Shown: piece by piece, positions 34,173-43,173 of the stretch
Layout: the number at the start of each line of letters is the position of its first letter
How positions within the stretch are numbered: the stretch's first letter is position 1
Source: Alphaproteobacteria bacterium
Lineage (GTDB): Bacteria > Pseudomonadota > Alphaproteobacteria > Bin95
Direction of reading: 5' to 3'
Assembly: GCA_022825195.1 (NCBI GenBank)
Contig: JAJDYL010000034.1
Span: forward strand, 1-43,737
Length of the DNA: 43,737 nucleotides
Translations under genes and position numbers: made by a program
Notes under the pieces: generated by a model
Database searches by the model: none
Told to the model about the DNA's origin: nothing
The model's input: only the letters and a program-made list of their open reading frames with translations

Positions 34173-34252
34173 GGCTGTGGGTCCCTCCTGTTTTTCGCCA
34201 AGCCTAGGATTAGCAGCGGAACACTAGCATAGCCGTGCGCGGGGCCTCCCCC

Positions 34253-35854
34253 TCAATTCGAAGACGCCGGAGCCGGTTGTCCGGCCCGCTCCGCCTCGGC
34301 ATCCCAGCACGATCCGATCCCCCGCTCGCGCAGTTCGTGGCGCGCGATCTCGTTCTTGGTCATGGTACGGGGGAACTCGTCAACGAACTCGACATAGCGC
34401 GGCGCCTTGAAATAGGCGATCCGCTCGCGGCACCACGCGACCAGCGTTCCCGGCTCGACCGGCGCGGAGACCTGCACATAGGCCTTGATGTCCTCTTCGC
34501 CGAGGTCTGAGGGCACGCCGACGCAGGCGCAGTCCACCACCCCCTCATGGGCCGTGATCGCCTTCTCGACCTCGAAGGCCGAGACATTCTCGCCGCGCCG
34601 GCGGATCCAGTGGGCCTCGCGGCCGACGAAGTGGACATAGCCGTCTTCGTCGAGCCAGCCGAGGTCGCCGGAATGGTACCAGAGATTGCGCCAGGCGGAG
34701 AGGGTTGCCTCCGGTTTGTTGATGTATTCGATCATGTAGGTGTTCGGCACTTTGGGCCGCAGCAGGAGCTGTCCGGTCGTGCCCGCAGGCACCGGGTTGT
34801 CGTCCGCATCGACGACCAGAAGCTCCGTCCATCCATGCGGCCGGCCGCACGTGCCGATCTTGCGGTCATGCAGCCGCTCGGAGCAGATCAGCACGCCCAT
34901 CTCCGTCATCGCATAGACCTCCAGCATGGGAATCCCGAACCGGGCCTCGAATTCGTCCCGAAGCTCGCGCCGGACCTGGCCGGACGCGATGCCGACCCCG
35001 ACCTTGACCCGGTGCGAGCGGTCGAGCCCGCTTTCCGGCCGGCGCAGCAGCACGGACATCATCGTGCCCAGCGGGTCGATGATCGTGGCGCCGTGGCGGT
35101 GCACCGTTTCCCAGTAGCGCGAGGCGCTGAACCATTTGTGCATCACGCCGGTCATGCCGGTGTAGAGCGGCCCGGTGACGCCGAATTGCTGGCCGCCGAT
35201 ATGGAAGAAGTGCGAATTGGCGAAATGCACGTCGTCCGGCCCCGCTTCGGCGATCTCCGCATAGCGAATGGCAGCCGCGATGTAATAGAGATGGGAGACG
35301 AGCACGCCTTTCGGCATGGAAGTGCTGCCGCCGGTATAGACGATGGCTGCGGGATCGGTCGGCCCGACCTGGGCATCCGGCAGCACCTCCGAGCCTGTCA
35401 GCAGTTCCTCCCAGGCGGCGTATCCCGCGCGCGGCGCACCGTGGACCATCACCTCCGGCGGCGACGAAAAACGGTCCGCCGCCGCCTCGCAGACATCCAT
35501 CAGTTCGTCGTCGGCAACCAGCAGTTTCGCGCCGGTATCGTTCAGGCTGTAAGCGAGGTCGTCACGGGCCAGCGACACGTTGAGCGCCGCATAGACGGCG
35601 CCGATCTTGGCGCAGGCGAACCAGATGATCTCCTGCGCGAGCGAATTGTACATGAAGGTCGCGACGACATCGCCCTTGGCCAGGCCGCGCTCCAGGAGCG
35701 CATTGGCGACGCGGTTCGAGAGCCGGTCGGCATCGGCATAGGTCAGTGTCTCGTCCCGGCAGATCAGCAGCGGCTTGCCGCCCAGCGAAGCCCGCATAGT
35801 CACCAGGTCGCGCAGGGTGGTCGCATGCGGCGTCTCGCCCATGATGCGGATCAT
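34253..35854 (-). CDS. acyl-CoA ligase (AMP-binding, CaiC/BaiB-like)
   Basis: The 533-residue ANL-superfamily enzyme has IVYTGGSTSMPKG (A3), YAMTEMG (A5), WYHSGDLGWLDEDG (A7), FVGREAHWIRRRGENVS (A8) and the C-terminal lysine in RTMTKNEIARHEL (A10). It activates a carboxylic acid to its CoA thioester. The A3 motif has GGST in place of the usual SGTT, a mild variation. It overlaps the CaiB-type transferase by 4 bp and lies near the TRAP transporter, so import followed by CoA activation is likely. Confidence 0.9.
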   Translation of the reverse strand: MIRIMGETPHATTLRDLVTMRASLGGKPLLICRDETLTYADADRLSNRVANALLERGLAKGDVVATFMYNSLAQEIIWFACAKIGAVYAALNVSLARDDLAYSLNDTGAKLLVADDELMDVCEAAADRFSSPPEVMVHGAPRAGYAAWEELLTGSEVLPDAQVGPTDPAAIVYTGGSTSMPKGVLVSHLYYIAAAIRYAEIAEAGPDDVHFANSHFFHIGGQQFGVTGPLYTGMTGVMHKWFSASRYWETVHRHGATIIDPLGTMMSVLLRRPESGLDRSHRVKVGVGIASGQVRRELRDEFEARFGIPMLEVYAMTEMGVLICSERLHDRKIGTCGRPHGWTELLVVDADDNPVPAGTTGQLLLRPKVPNTYMIEYINKPEATLSAWRNLWYHSGDLGWLDEDGYVHFVGREAHWIRRRGENVSAFEVEKAITAHEGVVDCACVGVPSDLGEEDIKAYVQVSAPVEPGTLVAWCRERIAYFKAPRYVEFVDEFPRTMTKNEIARHELRERGIGSCWDAEAERAGQPAPASSN

Positions 35855-37554
35855 TTCTCGCCTCCTCGGTCGAGCATGGGTGCGGGTTTGCGGAAAGCCG
35901 GCCGCCGGCCGTCCACGCGCCAGGGTGCGGCGACCAGAAGCTCCTTGCCGGTCGCGGGGTGCTGCGCCTCCATCCAGCCGGAGCAGTCCGCGAAGACTGG
36001 CGAGTCATCGCTCTCGTCCAGTTCGACGACGGGAACGGTCATCGGCCGGGGCGGGCCTGCCGCGGGCGTGGCGGCGAGCGCGGCCGCGGCTTCGATCTGC
36101 GAGAGGTCGAGCGCCCGCCCCTGCCCGTCCCGGTCGCGGGCCACCAGCGCGGCCAGCGCGGCCAGTGCCCCGAAACAGGCGGCGTTCGGGTCGCTGATCG
36201 AGAAGGTGGGCGAGCCGATGAAGGCGCCGGCATCGTCCCGGATGAGTATTTCGGCGCCGGCGAGCGCGCTCAGCACCAGCCCGTAGGAGCGCAGGCCCTC
36301 GACCGCCGAACCCCTGCCCGGCCCGCTCATCGACAGGCTGACAAGGCCCGGATTGGCGCGCGCCAGCACCTCGCGGCCGAGGCCCATGCGGTCCATCGTC
36401 CCGACGGTGAAATTCTCGATCAGCAGGTCGGCCCGGCTCACGAGCTCAAGCAGCCGCGCCCTGCCCTCATCCGTCTTGAGGTTGAGCGAGAGCCCGGTCT
36501 TGTTGCGGTTCAGGCTGTGGAAATAGAGCGAGCTTTCGAGCCGCACATGCTCGTCCATCTCGCCCCGGAGGTGCTCCAGCCCCCGCGTGCGGTAGAGGTC
36601 GAAGCGGTCGGGAGACTCGACCTTGACGACCTCCGCGCCGAGATCGGCGAGAAGCTGACCGACCATCGGTCCCGACCAGATCCAGCAGAGCTCGATGCAG
36701 ACAAGCCCCTCCAGCGGTCCCGCCGCCCCGCCCCGCCTGCGGCGGGCTGCGTTCTTTCCTTCGCCCAGCGGCTCCGCGAGGAACGGCATGGCCGGCTCTT
36801 CGAAGCCCGCCCGGAACACGCCGCGCTCCAGCGCCTCGCCATAGCTGTAGACGGGGGCGACGACCGCGCCCTCCTCCAGGCCGCGCGCCAGGAGATCGTC
36901 GCGCGCCTTGTCGGCCAGCGTTTCCTCCAGCAGCGAGTCGGCCTCGGCGCTGTCCCTTGCCAGCGCAAACGGGTTGTCGAAGCCGGGGCGGCGCGCCCAG
37001 TCGGGATCGCCTATGGCCTTCGCAATGCGGCGCCAGTCGCGCCGCGAGCGGCCGAGCAGGGCCACATGTCCGTCCCGGCAGGCGAAAAAACCCATGGGAA
37101 AGATGAGCCCGTGCTCCACGCAGATGCGCCCGTTGCGTTTCCATAGCCGGCGGCGCTCCTCCGGCGTGCCGGAGTTCTGGAGCGCGAAGGCCCGCATGAT
37201 GTCCGCTGCCGAGGCGTCGTATTCCGGCGCGCCGCCATCCGCGCCGCGCCAGGCTTCGGCGAGCGCCAGCGTGACTCCGACGAGCCCGCACCATTTCTCC
37301 GGCATGTCGGCCGGCAGCGGCAGGCCGGGTCCGTCGCCATGCCCGATGGCGGCGGCGGGCCCCGCAACGGCCGAGGCGTCCGCGCCGCTGCCTGCCATGC
37401 CGACCTGGAAATCCCAGAGGCGGATCGGCGGCCCTCCCGGCGCCACCTCCGCCCCGGCCAGTTCAAGCCACATCCGGGCATAGGCAGGCGCGCGGCCCGG
37501 CCCCTCGAACGAAGCTGGGACAACACCCACCGGCAGCCGGCGCATCGCCCTCAT
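35851..37554 (-). CDS. CaiB/BaiF-type CoA transferase with unusual domain order
   Basis: The 567-residue class III CoA-transferase is arranged in two unequal units. Residues 280-490 hold the usual N-terminal Rossmann core: LEGLVCIELCWIWSGP, LADLGAEVVKVE, ENFTVGTMDRMGLG, and the candidate catalytic aspartate D455 in SISDPNAACFG. A normal family member would then have a small domain, but here the chain runs almost directly to the terminal QHPATGKELLVAAPWRV segment. A small-domain-like segment lies instead in the N-terminal unit (about 158-250, GHVALLGRSRRDW), behind a degenerate core. The two units may complement each other. The ATG at 37554 overlaps the MaoC gene stop. It would move CoA between an activated acid and another acid. 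Confidence 0.85.
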   Translation of the reverse strand: MRAMRRLPVGVVPASFEGPGRAPAYARMWLELAGAEVAPGGPPIRLWDFQVGMAGSGADASAVAGPAAAIGHGDGPGLPLPADMPEKWCGLVGVTLALAEAWRGADGGAPEYDASAADIMRAFALQNSGTPEERRRLWKRNGRICVEHGLIFPMGFFACRDGHVALLGRSRRDWRRIAKAIGDPDWARRPGFDNPFALARDSAEADSLLEETLADKARDDLLARGLEEGAVVAPVYSYGEALERGVFRAGFEEPAMPFLAEPLGEGKNAARRRRGGAAGPLEGLVCIELCWIWSGPMVGQLLADLGAEVVKVESPDRFDLYRTRGLEHLRGEMDEHVRLESSLYFHSLNRNKTGLSLNLKTDEGRARLLELVSRADLLIENFTVGTMDRMGLGREVLARANPGLVSLSMSGPGRGSAVEGLRSYGLVLSALAGAEILIRDDAGAFIGSPTFSISDPNAACFGALAALAALVARDRDGQGRALDLSQIEAAAALAATPAAGPPRPMTVPVVELDESDDSPVFADCSGWMEAQHPATGKELLVAAPWRVDGRRPAFRKPAPMLDRGGEK

Positions 37555-38696
37555 GCAAGCGGCAGGGGCACCGGCCCCTTCCGGCGCGAGGGCAGCGCCA
37601 CGGTGGCCGTCCCGAAAGCGGAAATGGCGCCCGCCTGGTTCCGCGCCTCGACCTCGACATCGGCCAGCATGGCATCGCCGGCTTCCCGCTTGTCCGCGAC
37701 CCTGCCCCGCCACCGGATCGTGTCGCCGACGAGGTTCGGCCGGCGCACGGAGACGTTCAGCCGGTGCAGGAAGCCGTGGTCTCCGATCCAGTCGGTCAGC
37801 ATGTGCTGCGCCCAGGCGATGCGTTGCGGCCCGACATCGTAGGCCCCGCCCATGCCGACATCGCGGCCCGTCGCGGCTTCCAGATGGCCCCGCCCGGCCG
37901 CGTCCTTGGCGCCCGTCTCGGGATTGATGTGGTAGTCGTCGTGGCGCCGCCGGTATCGCACCGCGTCTCCATGCGCGCCGCCATAGGGCATGGCGCCCTG
38001 CGTCGCGGAATACCAGGCCACGATGTCGGTAATGGTGAGCGGCCCCTTGACGACCGGGGGAACCGCATCGCCGACATCGACATCCTCCCAGAAGAGCGGC
38101 TCCGGCCCCCGCCGCCGCTCGGCCAGTATCTCGCGCTCGATCCCCTCGAGTTCCTCCGGCGTGTAGCGGTGTGCGCCGGCGCTTACGGCTTCGCCGCCCC
38201 GCTCCGCCTTCAACTGCGCGCCGCGGGGCGTCCGGGCCACCTGGCCGACGGCGCTGGCGATCTGCCGGCCGCTGCTGTCGCGATAGTCCACTTCGCCCGT
38301 CTGCAGCACCCATCTGGCGAAACGCCGGCCCGACTTCAGCTCCTGGCGCACCAGCCGCGCCTCGACCTCGAAGCGGGTGTCGAGGCGGATATGGTCGAAC
38401 CAGGTGAATTCCGTCCCGGCATAGATCCACTGCACGCCGGAGAGCTTGGGCGCAACGATGGTCATGTCCACGGCGTAAAGGATGCAGGGCGGCGCGACGA
38501 TGCCCCCGGCCGGCGACCTGCGCGCATGGTCCTCGTCGAACCAGAGCGGGTTGTCGTCGCCCACGCCCCAGGCGAAATGGCGGATCGCGTCGCGCGTCGC
38601 GGTCTCGATCCACTGCAGCCGCGAACGGCGCAGGGGCTTGCCGATCAGCGCGGCCGCTTCCGCCAGGCGCTCTTCGGTGATCTCCCCCCAGGCCAC
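37551..38696 (-). CDS. MaoC-like double-hotdog acyl-CoA hydratase/dehydratase (GTG start)
   Basis: The 381-residue protein has two hotdog domains. The first (about 1-165) resembles FAS1/MaoC N-terminal domains (HFAWGVGDDNPLWFDEDHA, APPCILYAVD). The second (about 190-381) has WEDVDVGDAVPPVVKGPLTITDIVAWYSATQG and AQHMLTDWIGDHG. Related enzymes hydrate enoyl-CoA, as in the mesaconyl-CoA or 2-enoyl-CoA steps. The start is a GTG at 38696. It follows the flavin oxidoreductase by 7 bp and overlaps the CoA transferase by 4 bp. The substrate is unknown. Confidence 0.85.
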   Translation of the reverse strand: MAWGEITEERLAEAAALIGKPLRRSRLQWIETATRDAIRHFAWGVGDDNPLWFDEDHARRSPAGGIVAPPCILYAVDMTIVAPKLSGVQWIYAGTEFTWFDHIRLDTRFEVEARLVRQELKSGRRFARWVLQTGEVDYRDSSGRQIASAVGQVARTPRGAQLKAERGGEAVSAGAHRYTPEELEGIEREILAERRRGPEPLFWEDVDVGDAVPPVVKGPLTITDIVAWYSATQGAMPYGGAHGDAVRYRRRHDDYHINPETGAKDAAGRGHLEAATGRDVGMGGAYDVGPQRIAWAQHMLTDWIGDHGFLHRLNVSVRRPNLVGDTIRWRGRVADKREAGDAMLADVEVEARNQAGAISAFGTATVALPSRRKGPVPLPLA

Positions 38697-38703
38697 CGGC
38701 GGC

Positions 38704-39789
38704 TTACCCGGCGGCGCGGAGCGGCGCGGCCCCCGTTCCCATCCGCTTGAGATCCGGCAGCACCTCGGCGGCGAAGAGCCGCAGCATGCCGAGCGTGCGC
38801 TCGACGCCGTAATAGGGCGGATAGTGGATCATCAGCGAGGTCGTGCCCACGTCGCGGAACGCCTCGATCTTGCGCAGCACCGTGTCCGGCGAGCCGTGCA
38901 GGATGGTGTCCTTCACCAGATGCTCGTAGGCAAACTGGCTCTCGTCCGCCTTCTCCGTCACGTCGCCCAGATAGCGCCCGACCGCGCCGCTGAGAAAGGT
39001 CTTCATGTGGTGGGTGATGCCGGCCTCGCTCTCTTCGCGGGCTTTGGCGTCGGTCGGCGCGACATAGGTCATGCGCACCACGTCCACCTCGCCGAAGGCC
39101 GGGTTGGCGTTGAGCGGGGCCGGCGCCTCCGCCATGTGCTCGCGATAGACCGCGATATGCTCGCCGATAGTCGCGGCCGAGGGCAGCGAGGACTGCATGA
39201 GGCCGAATCCGTTCCGCGCCGCCATGCGGATCGAGCCGTCCGTGCCGGCGCCCATGTAGAAGGGCGGATGCGGCTGCTGCACCGGCTGCGGGAAGACCTC
39301 GTAGATGTCGTCCATCCCGATCCTGAAATATTTGCCGTCGGCGTTCACCCGCTTCTTGTGGAAGCCGTCCAGGATCAGCGGGATCGCTTCCGCCTGGATT
39401 TCGCGGCGTTCCTCGTAGCTGATGCCGAGGCCCTCGAACTCGTAGGGGCGGTAGCCGGAGCCGAGGCCGAGCTGGAAGCGCCCGTTGCTCAGGATATCGA
39501 CGAAGGCCGCATTCTCGACGATGCGCATGGGATGGTGCAGCGGCACGACCATGACGGCGGCGCCCAGCTGGATTCTCGTCGTCTTCGCAGCCAGATAGGA
39601 GAGATAGCTGAACGGGTCCGGCAGGATGCCGTACTTGTTGGAAAAGTGGTGCTCGGCGATCCATACGCTGTCGAAGCCCAGCTCTTCCGCCTCCAGGATT
39701 TCCCGGGTGGTGCGTTCGTGAATGGCCTGGTGCGGATAGGGCTCGGACTTCGGGTCCGGGTGCGAGGTGAAGAGAATGCCGACCTTCAT
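38704..39789 (-). CDS. LLM-class flavin-dependent oxidoreductase (luciferase-like)
   Basis: The 361-residue TIM-barrel protein has the bacterial-luciferase family pattern: SVWIAEHHF near residue 42, ATFxYLxAKTTRIQLGAAVMVVPLHHP-type (visible as AKTTRIQLGAAV and VPLHHPMRIVE), and GLGSGYRPYEFEG near residue 111. Such monooxygenases use reduced FMN or F420 and oxygen on diverse small molecules. It is the first gene of the minus-strand catabolic operon running to the TRAP transporter. Confidence 0.93.
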   Translation of the reverse strand: MKVGILFTSHPDPKSEPYPHQAIHERTTREILEAEELGFDSVWIAEHHFSNKYGILPDPFSYLSYLAAKTTRIQLGAAVMVVPLHHPMRIVENAAFVDILSNGRFQLGLGSGYRPYEFEGLGISYEERREIQAEAIPLILDGFHKKRVNADGKYFRIGMDDIYEVFPQPVQQPHPPFYMGAGTDGSIRMAARNGFGLMQSSLPSAATIGEHIAVYREHMAEAPAPLNANPAFGEVDVVRMTYVAPTDAKAREESEAGITHHMKTFLSGAVGRYLGDVTEKADESQFAYEHLVKDTILHGSPDTVLRKIEAFRDVGTTSLMIHYPPYYGVERTLGMLRLFAAEVLPDLKRMGTGAAPLRAAG

Positions 39790-39890
39790 GGAAGAGGCGC
39801 CTTTCGTGATCCGGCTTGTTCGCGAGGCCCTACCCTAGCAGGATGGCGCCGCTGCTGCACGGGTCCGGCGCAAGCCCGGCCCGGCCTGCC

Positions 39891-39980
39891 GGATGGGTGG
39901 CAGAGCGGTTGAATGCACCGGTCTTGAAAACCGGCGTGGGCGCAAGTCCACCGAGGGTTCGAATCCCTCCCCATCCGCCA
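39891..39980 (+). tRNA. tRNA-Ser(UGA)
   Basis: The 90-base class II tRNA has acceptor stem GGATGGG (39891-39897) paired with CCCATCC (39970-39976), discriminator G and an encoded CCA (39978-39980). The anticodon arm CCGGT/ACCGG encloses CTTGAAA, with anticodon TGA at 39925-39927. A long variable arm (GTGGGCGCAAGTCCAC) and the T-loop GGTTCGAATCC are present. It reads UCA and related serine codons. Confidence 0.97.
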
Positions 39981-40106
39981 GCATTCGGCCGCATCGAAAT
40001 GCTGCACCGGCGACACCATATGACCGGTTGACGGCGCGCCGGCCGCCCTGGCGGCGGAACGGCGAAGCGCCCGCCGGCACGTCGTCCGCATCAACGGGAG
40101 GCGCAG

Positions 40107-40547
40107 ATGTTCGGCAATCCATCGCTCATCACCCGCATCGCCGTCGGCAAGGCGGCGGGATTCGTCATCGGCCTGGCCGGTTTCATCGCGATACCCTATA
40201 TCTGGGCCGATGCCGACCCGCTGTTCCGGTGGGGCATCCTGCTCTGGTACACGACGCTGGGCGCCCTGATCGGCATCTTCGGTGTGATGACCTGGCATCC
40301 GGTCCTGAAACTGCCCATGCCCTGGTGGTTCAGGGCGTCATGGCTCGGAGCCTGGATGAACTTCGTCCTTGCGTTTTTCGCCTATGACGCGCTGGCGGTC
40401 TTCATGGCCTCCATGTTCGGTGCGGAGGGCGTGCTGGCCTCGCCGTTCTGGTTCGTCCTCGAAGGCGCGGTCGCGGGTCTCGTCATCGGGTTCCTCGCGA
40501 CCCGGTACGGCGGCGAGGGGAAGGAAACCGTTTCCGTCCGGGAATGA
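40107..40547 (+). CDS. small four-helix inner-membrane protein of unknown function
   Basis: I do not recognise the family. The 146-residue protein has four hydrophobic segments at about 11-33, 40-63, 80-105 and 112-133, with a WHPVLKLPMPWWFR loop between the second and third. The codon use and hydrophobic pattern argue for a real gene. It starts 127 bp after the tRNA and stands alone on this strand. It is probably a structural or stress-associated membrane protein; no function is assigned. Confidence 0.7.
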   Translation: MFGNPSLITRIAVGKAAGFVIGLAGFIAIPYIWADADPLFRWGILLWYTTLGALIGIFGVMTWHPVLKLPMPWWFRASWLGAWMNFVLAFFAYDALAVFMASMFGAEGVLASPFWFVLEGAVAGLVIGFLATRYGGEGKETVSVRE

Positions 40548-40780
40548 GCCGGTCGCGCCGCGCGCCGCCGAACCGTAAAGCCTGCAGCAGCCGCCGTGCT
40601 GCGCCGCAGTTGCCGCGAGACGGGCCTCGAGTTCGGCCAGCCCCGCCTTGCGTTCCTTCAGCGCAACGATGGAAGGCATGGGGGCACGTGGGAGCATGGA
40701 GACCGGGAGCGCCGGGACGACGGCTCGTCCGCCCTGCGCAGCAGGCTTCACGGCGCTGGCGGGCCCGTCGGCGTCCCTAC

Positions 40781-41452
40781 CTAATCGGAAAGCCGCTCGG
40801 CAATCAGCGCATCGAGCTCCGGGAATTGCCTGCGGATCGCCAGTGCAAGCGCCTCCAGCACGAAGGCCGGGGTCGCGCCGGGAAGCACTGCCGAGCTTTC
40901 GAGTTCCGCCGGACCGCCGGGCGCCTGCAGGTCCAGCATGATCGCCTCGCGGACATTGCCCGATATGTCGATGCGCCACATTTCCGGGATGCCGAGGCGC
41001 CGGTAGGCGAGCGGCTTGTCGCCGTCGCCGCTGCTGCGCTCTACCTCGATGACAAGGTCGGGCGGGTTCGCCAGCGCAAAGGCGTCCTGCGCGGCCTCGT
41101 CGAGCGGGTCGGTTTCGTCCAGACACTCCGCTGTCCTGCCCAGATAGTAGCAGGCGTCCGGCTCGGCCCCCGTATTCCTCGGGTCCTCAGGCCTGCGCCA
41201 GCGTGTCGAGCCCAGCGGCGCGACGGGCCGCCCCCTTCTGGCGATAGCCTCCATTATCCAATCGGCGCCCCTCGAAAAACGCTCATGTGTCGAGGACGGG
41301 GTCATGAGGTCCACGAACCCGGTCGCCGGATCGATGAACACCCGGCGTGCGAGCAGGTTCCAATCGAACTTCTCCGTCAGCAGAGGCACCGCTTCCGGGT
41401 CGAGGCGGAACCGGACATATTCCGAGCCCATGCTGCCCGTTATCCGCTCCAT
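40781..41452 (-). CDS. Uma2 family (DUF820) endonuclease-like protein
   Basis: The 223-residue protein has the PD-(D/E)xK nuclease-like pattern of the Uma2/DUF820 family: EPDACYYLG (near residue 95), the acidic pair in NPPDLVIEVERSS (near 129), and the KxxxYxxxGIPEMWRID segment (near 145). Family members are numerous in cyanobacteria and patchy elsewhere, mostly without known roles. The ATG at 41452 is preceded by a strong GGAGGA ribosome site. It lies between unrelated genes and looks like an accessory insertion. Confidence 0.85.
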   Translation of the reverse strand: MERITGSMGSEYVRFRLDPEAVPLLTEKFDWNLLARRVFIDPATGFVDLMTPSSTHERFSRGADWIMEAIARRGRPVAPLGSTRWRRPEDPRNTGAEPDACYYLGRTAECLDETDPLDEAAQDAFALANPPDLVIEVERSSGDGDKPLAYRRLGIPEMWRIDISGNVREAIMLDLQAPGGPAELESSAVLPGATPAFVLEALALAIRRQFPELDALIAERLSD

Positions 41453-41660
41453 ATCGTTCCTCCTCCGCTCGCCGGAGCCGCCGTCAGTATAGCCGGAGCC
41501 GGCGAAGCCGTCCCGCCTGCCGTTCGCTGCGGGCAACCGGCGCGCAATGCAGGCGCCGGTCTTCCTCCCCGGTTTCCGGCAACCTCCGGGTCAACGGCAA
41601 AACCTCCCAAAGCCTCGCCGCTCGGAGAAATGCGGGATAGGATTGCGCCCGGTAACTTCC

Positions 41661-41668
41661 GGAAGGAG
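41661..41668 (+). promoter_or_regulatory. strong ribosome binding site setting a TTG start
   Basis: GGAAGGAG at 41661-41668 lies 7 bases before a TTG at 41676. No in-frame ATG of similar support exists. The open frame begins 43 codons further upstream with non-coding composition. The site therefore decides the start of the aminotransferase. Confidence 0.7.
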
Positions 41669-41675
41669 AACCGGG

Positions 41676-42980
41676 TTGGATATCGAAGCCCTGCGCGCTG
41701 CCGGGGCGCGCCATCTGATTCAGGGTGAGTTGCTGTCGGACGTGGTGCCGGCCATCGACGGCCCCGTCTTCGTCCGCGCCGCCGGCGCCGAGATCTTCGA
41801 CGCGGACGGCCGGGCCTATCTCGATTTCAACTCGGGCCAGATGTGCTCGGCGCTGGGCCACAACAATCCGCGCGTGACCGAAGCCGTGCGCAAGGGGCTT
41901 GGCGTCCTCACGCATGCGAGTTCGGTCTATTTCAACGAGCCGCAGCTCCGGCTCGCCGCGCGCCTGGCGGAGACCTTCGATGCGCCGCTCAGCCGTTCGC
42001 TCTTCATCCAGTCCGGCGCGGACTCCAACGAGGCGGCGCTGCTCTTCGCCCGCCGCGCGACCGGGCGCACCGGCATCGGCGCGCTGCATCTGAGCTTCCA
42101 CGGCTACACGGACGTGACCCGCGCGATCAGCTTCGCCGCCAGCACGGCCGGCAACGGGCCGTCCATCCCCGACGTGCATGCGATCCCGGCGCCCTACGCC
42201 TACCGCGCGCCCGTGGACGCCGACGGGGAGGGCTGGTGGCGGCCGCTGCTCGCCATCGCCTTCGACCTGCTCGACCGCGAGTGTCCGGGCAACCTCGCCG
42301 CCGTCATCGCCGAACCGCTCATCAGCGCCGGCGGGGTGATCGAGATGCCGCCCGGCTACCTCATGGCGCTCAAGGCGGGGCTCGAGGAGCGGGGCGCGCT
42401 GCTCATCCTCGACGAGGCTCAGACCGGACTCGGCAAGCTCGGCACGATGTACGCCTACCAGCAGCACGGCGTGGTGCCGGACATCATGACCCTGTCGAAG
42501 CATTTCGGCGGGGGGCTTCCCGTCAGCGCCATGGTGACCACGGACCCGGTCGCCGAGCGCGCGCTGGAAGGCGGGCTCACCTTCGGCCATTCACATTCCT
42601 CCGACCCCATCGCCTGCACTGCCGGCCTCGCAAGCCTCGATGAGATCATCGAGGAGGACGTGCCGGCGAAGGCGCGCGCCATCGGCGCCCGCTGGCGCGA
42701 GCGCATGGAAGAGCTGCAGCAGCAGTTCCCGATGGTGGGCGATGTGCGCGGGCGCGGCTGCCTGCAGGGGGTTGAACTGGTGCGCGACCGGGCCACCAGG
42801 GAGCCCGCGGTCCGGGAAGCGCAGGAAATTTACCGCGACTGCCTGGGCGACGGACTGTTGTTTTCGGTGAGGGGCCAGCATCGCAACGTGCTTCGCTTCG
42901 TGCCGCCCTTCTGCACCGGTGAAGAACAGATCGACCGGGCGGCCGCAATTCTCGAACGTGCCCTCGCGCGCCGGAGCTGA
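41676..42980 (+). CDS. class III PLP-dependent aminotransferase (2,2-dialkylglycine decarboxylase-like), TTG start
   Basis: The 434-residue fold-type I PLP enzyme has the class III pattern: LDFNSGQMCSALGHNNPRV near residue 48, FIQSGADSNEAAL (near 110), LILDEAQTGLGK (near 245), and the PLP lysine in TLSKHFGGGLPVSA (near 275). The active-site sequence resembles dialkylglycine decarboxylase, which decarboxylates and transaminates 2,2-dialkylglycines; an ordinary omega-aminotransferase is the alternative. The TTG start follows the GGAAGGAG site at 41661. It is not in an evident operon. Confidence 0.88.
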   Translation: MDIEALRAAGARHLIQGELLSDVVPAIDGPVFVRAAGAEIFDADGRAYLDFNSGQMCSALGHNNPRVTEAVRKGLGVLTHASSVYFNEPQLRLAARLAETFDAPLSRSLFIQSGADSNEAALLFARRATGRTGIGALHLSFHGYTDVTRAISFAASTAGNGPSIPDVHAIPAPYAYRAPVDADGEGWWRPLLAIAFDLLDRECPGNLAAVIAEPLISAGGVIEMPPGYLMALKAGLEERGALLILDEAQTGLGKLGTMYAYQQHGVVPDIMTLSKHFGGGLPVSAMVTTDPVAERALEGGLTFGHSHSSDPIACTAGLASLDEIIEEDVPAKARAIGARWRERMEELQQQFPMVGDVRGRGCLQGVELVRDRATREPAVREAQEIYRDCLGDGLLFSVRGQHRNVLRFVPPFCTGEEQIDRAAAILERALARRS

Positions 42981-43110
42981 GCCGGTCTTCCGTTCCCTCG
43001 TATCTCGCGGATAGCCGCGAAGCTGCGTATCGAAAGCCCTTAATTACCCCGTTAATTCAACATATTGTGAGAAAGTTTCCTAATATTTCTATTTTTGTTT
43101 CCATAATGGA

Positions 43111-43137
43111 TTGACTTCCGGCGAAATGGTGTAGAAT
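43111..43137 (+). promoter_or_regulatory. possible sigma70-type promoter
   Basis: TTGACT (43111-43116) and TAGAAT (43132-43137) resemble -35 and -10 elements but are only 15 bp apart, shorter than ideal. A terminator-like hairpin begins 12 bp downstream, so any transcript would be very short or would read through the hairpin. Treat this as a weak call. Confidence 0.3.
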
Positions 43138-43148
43138 AGGCATGAGAG

Positions 43149-43173
43149 AAAGGCGGCTCCCGGGGCCGCCTTT
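43149..43173. terminator. strong hairpin, possible bidirectional terminator
   Basis: AAAGGCGGC (43149-43157) and GCCGCCTTT (43165-43173) form a perfect 9-bp stem around a 7-base loop. The A and T tails at the stem ends suit termination in either direction, for example after the aminotransferase. Confidence 0.6.

Noticed and set aside
34547..36286. Plus-strand frame of 579 codons opposite the acyl-CoA ligase
   Set aside because: It is a shadow frame; the opposite strand carries all AMP-binding motifs.
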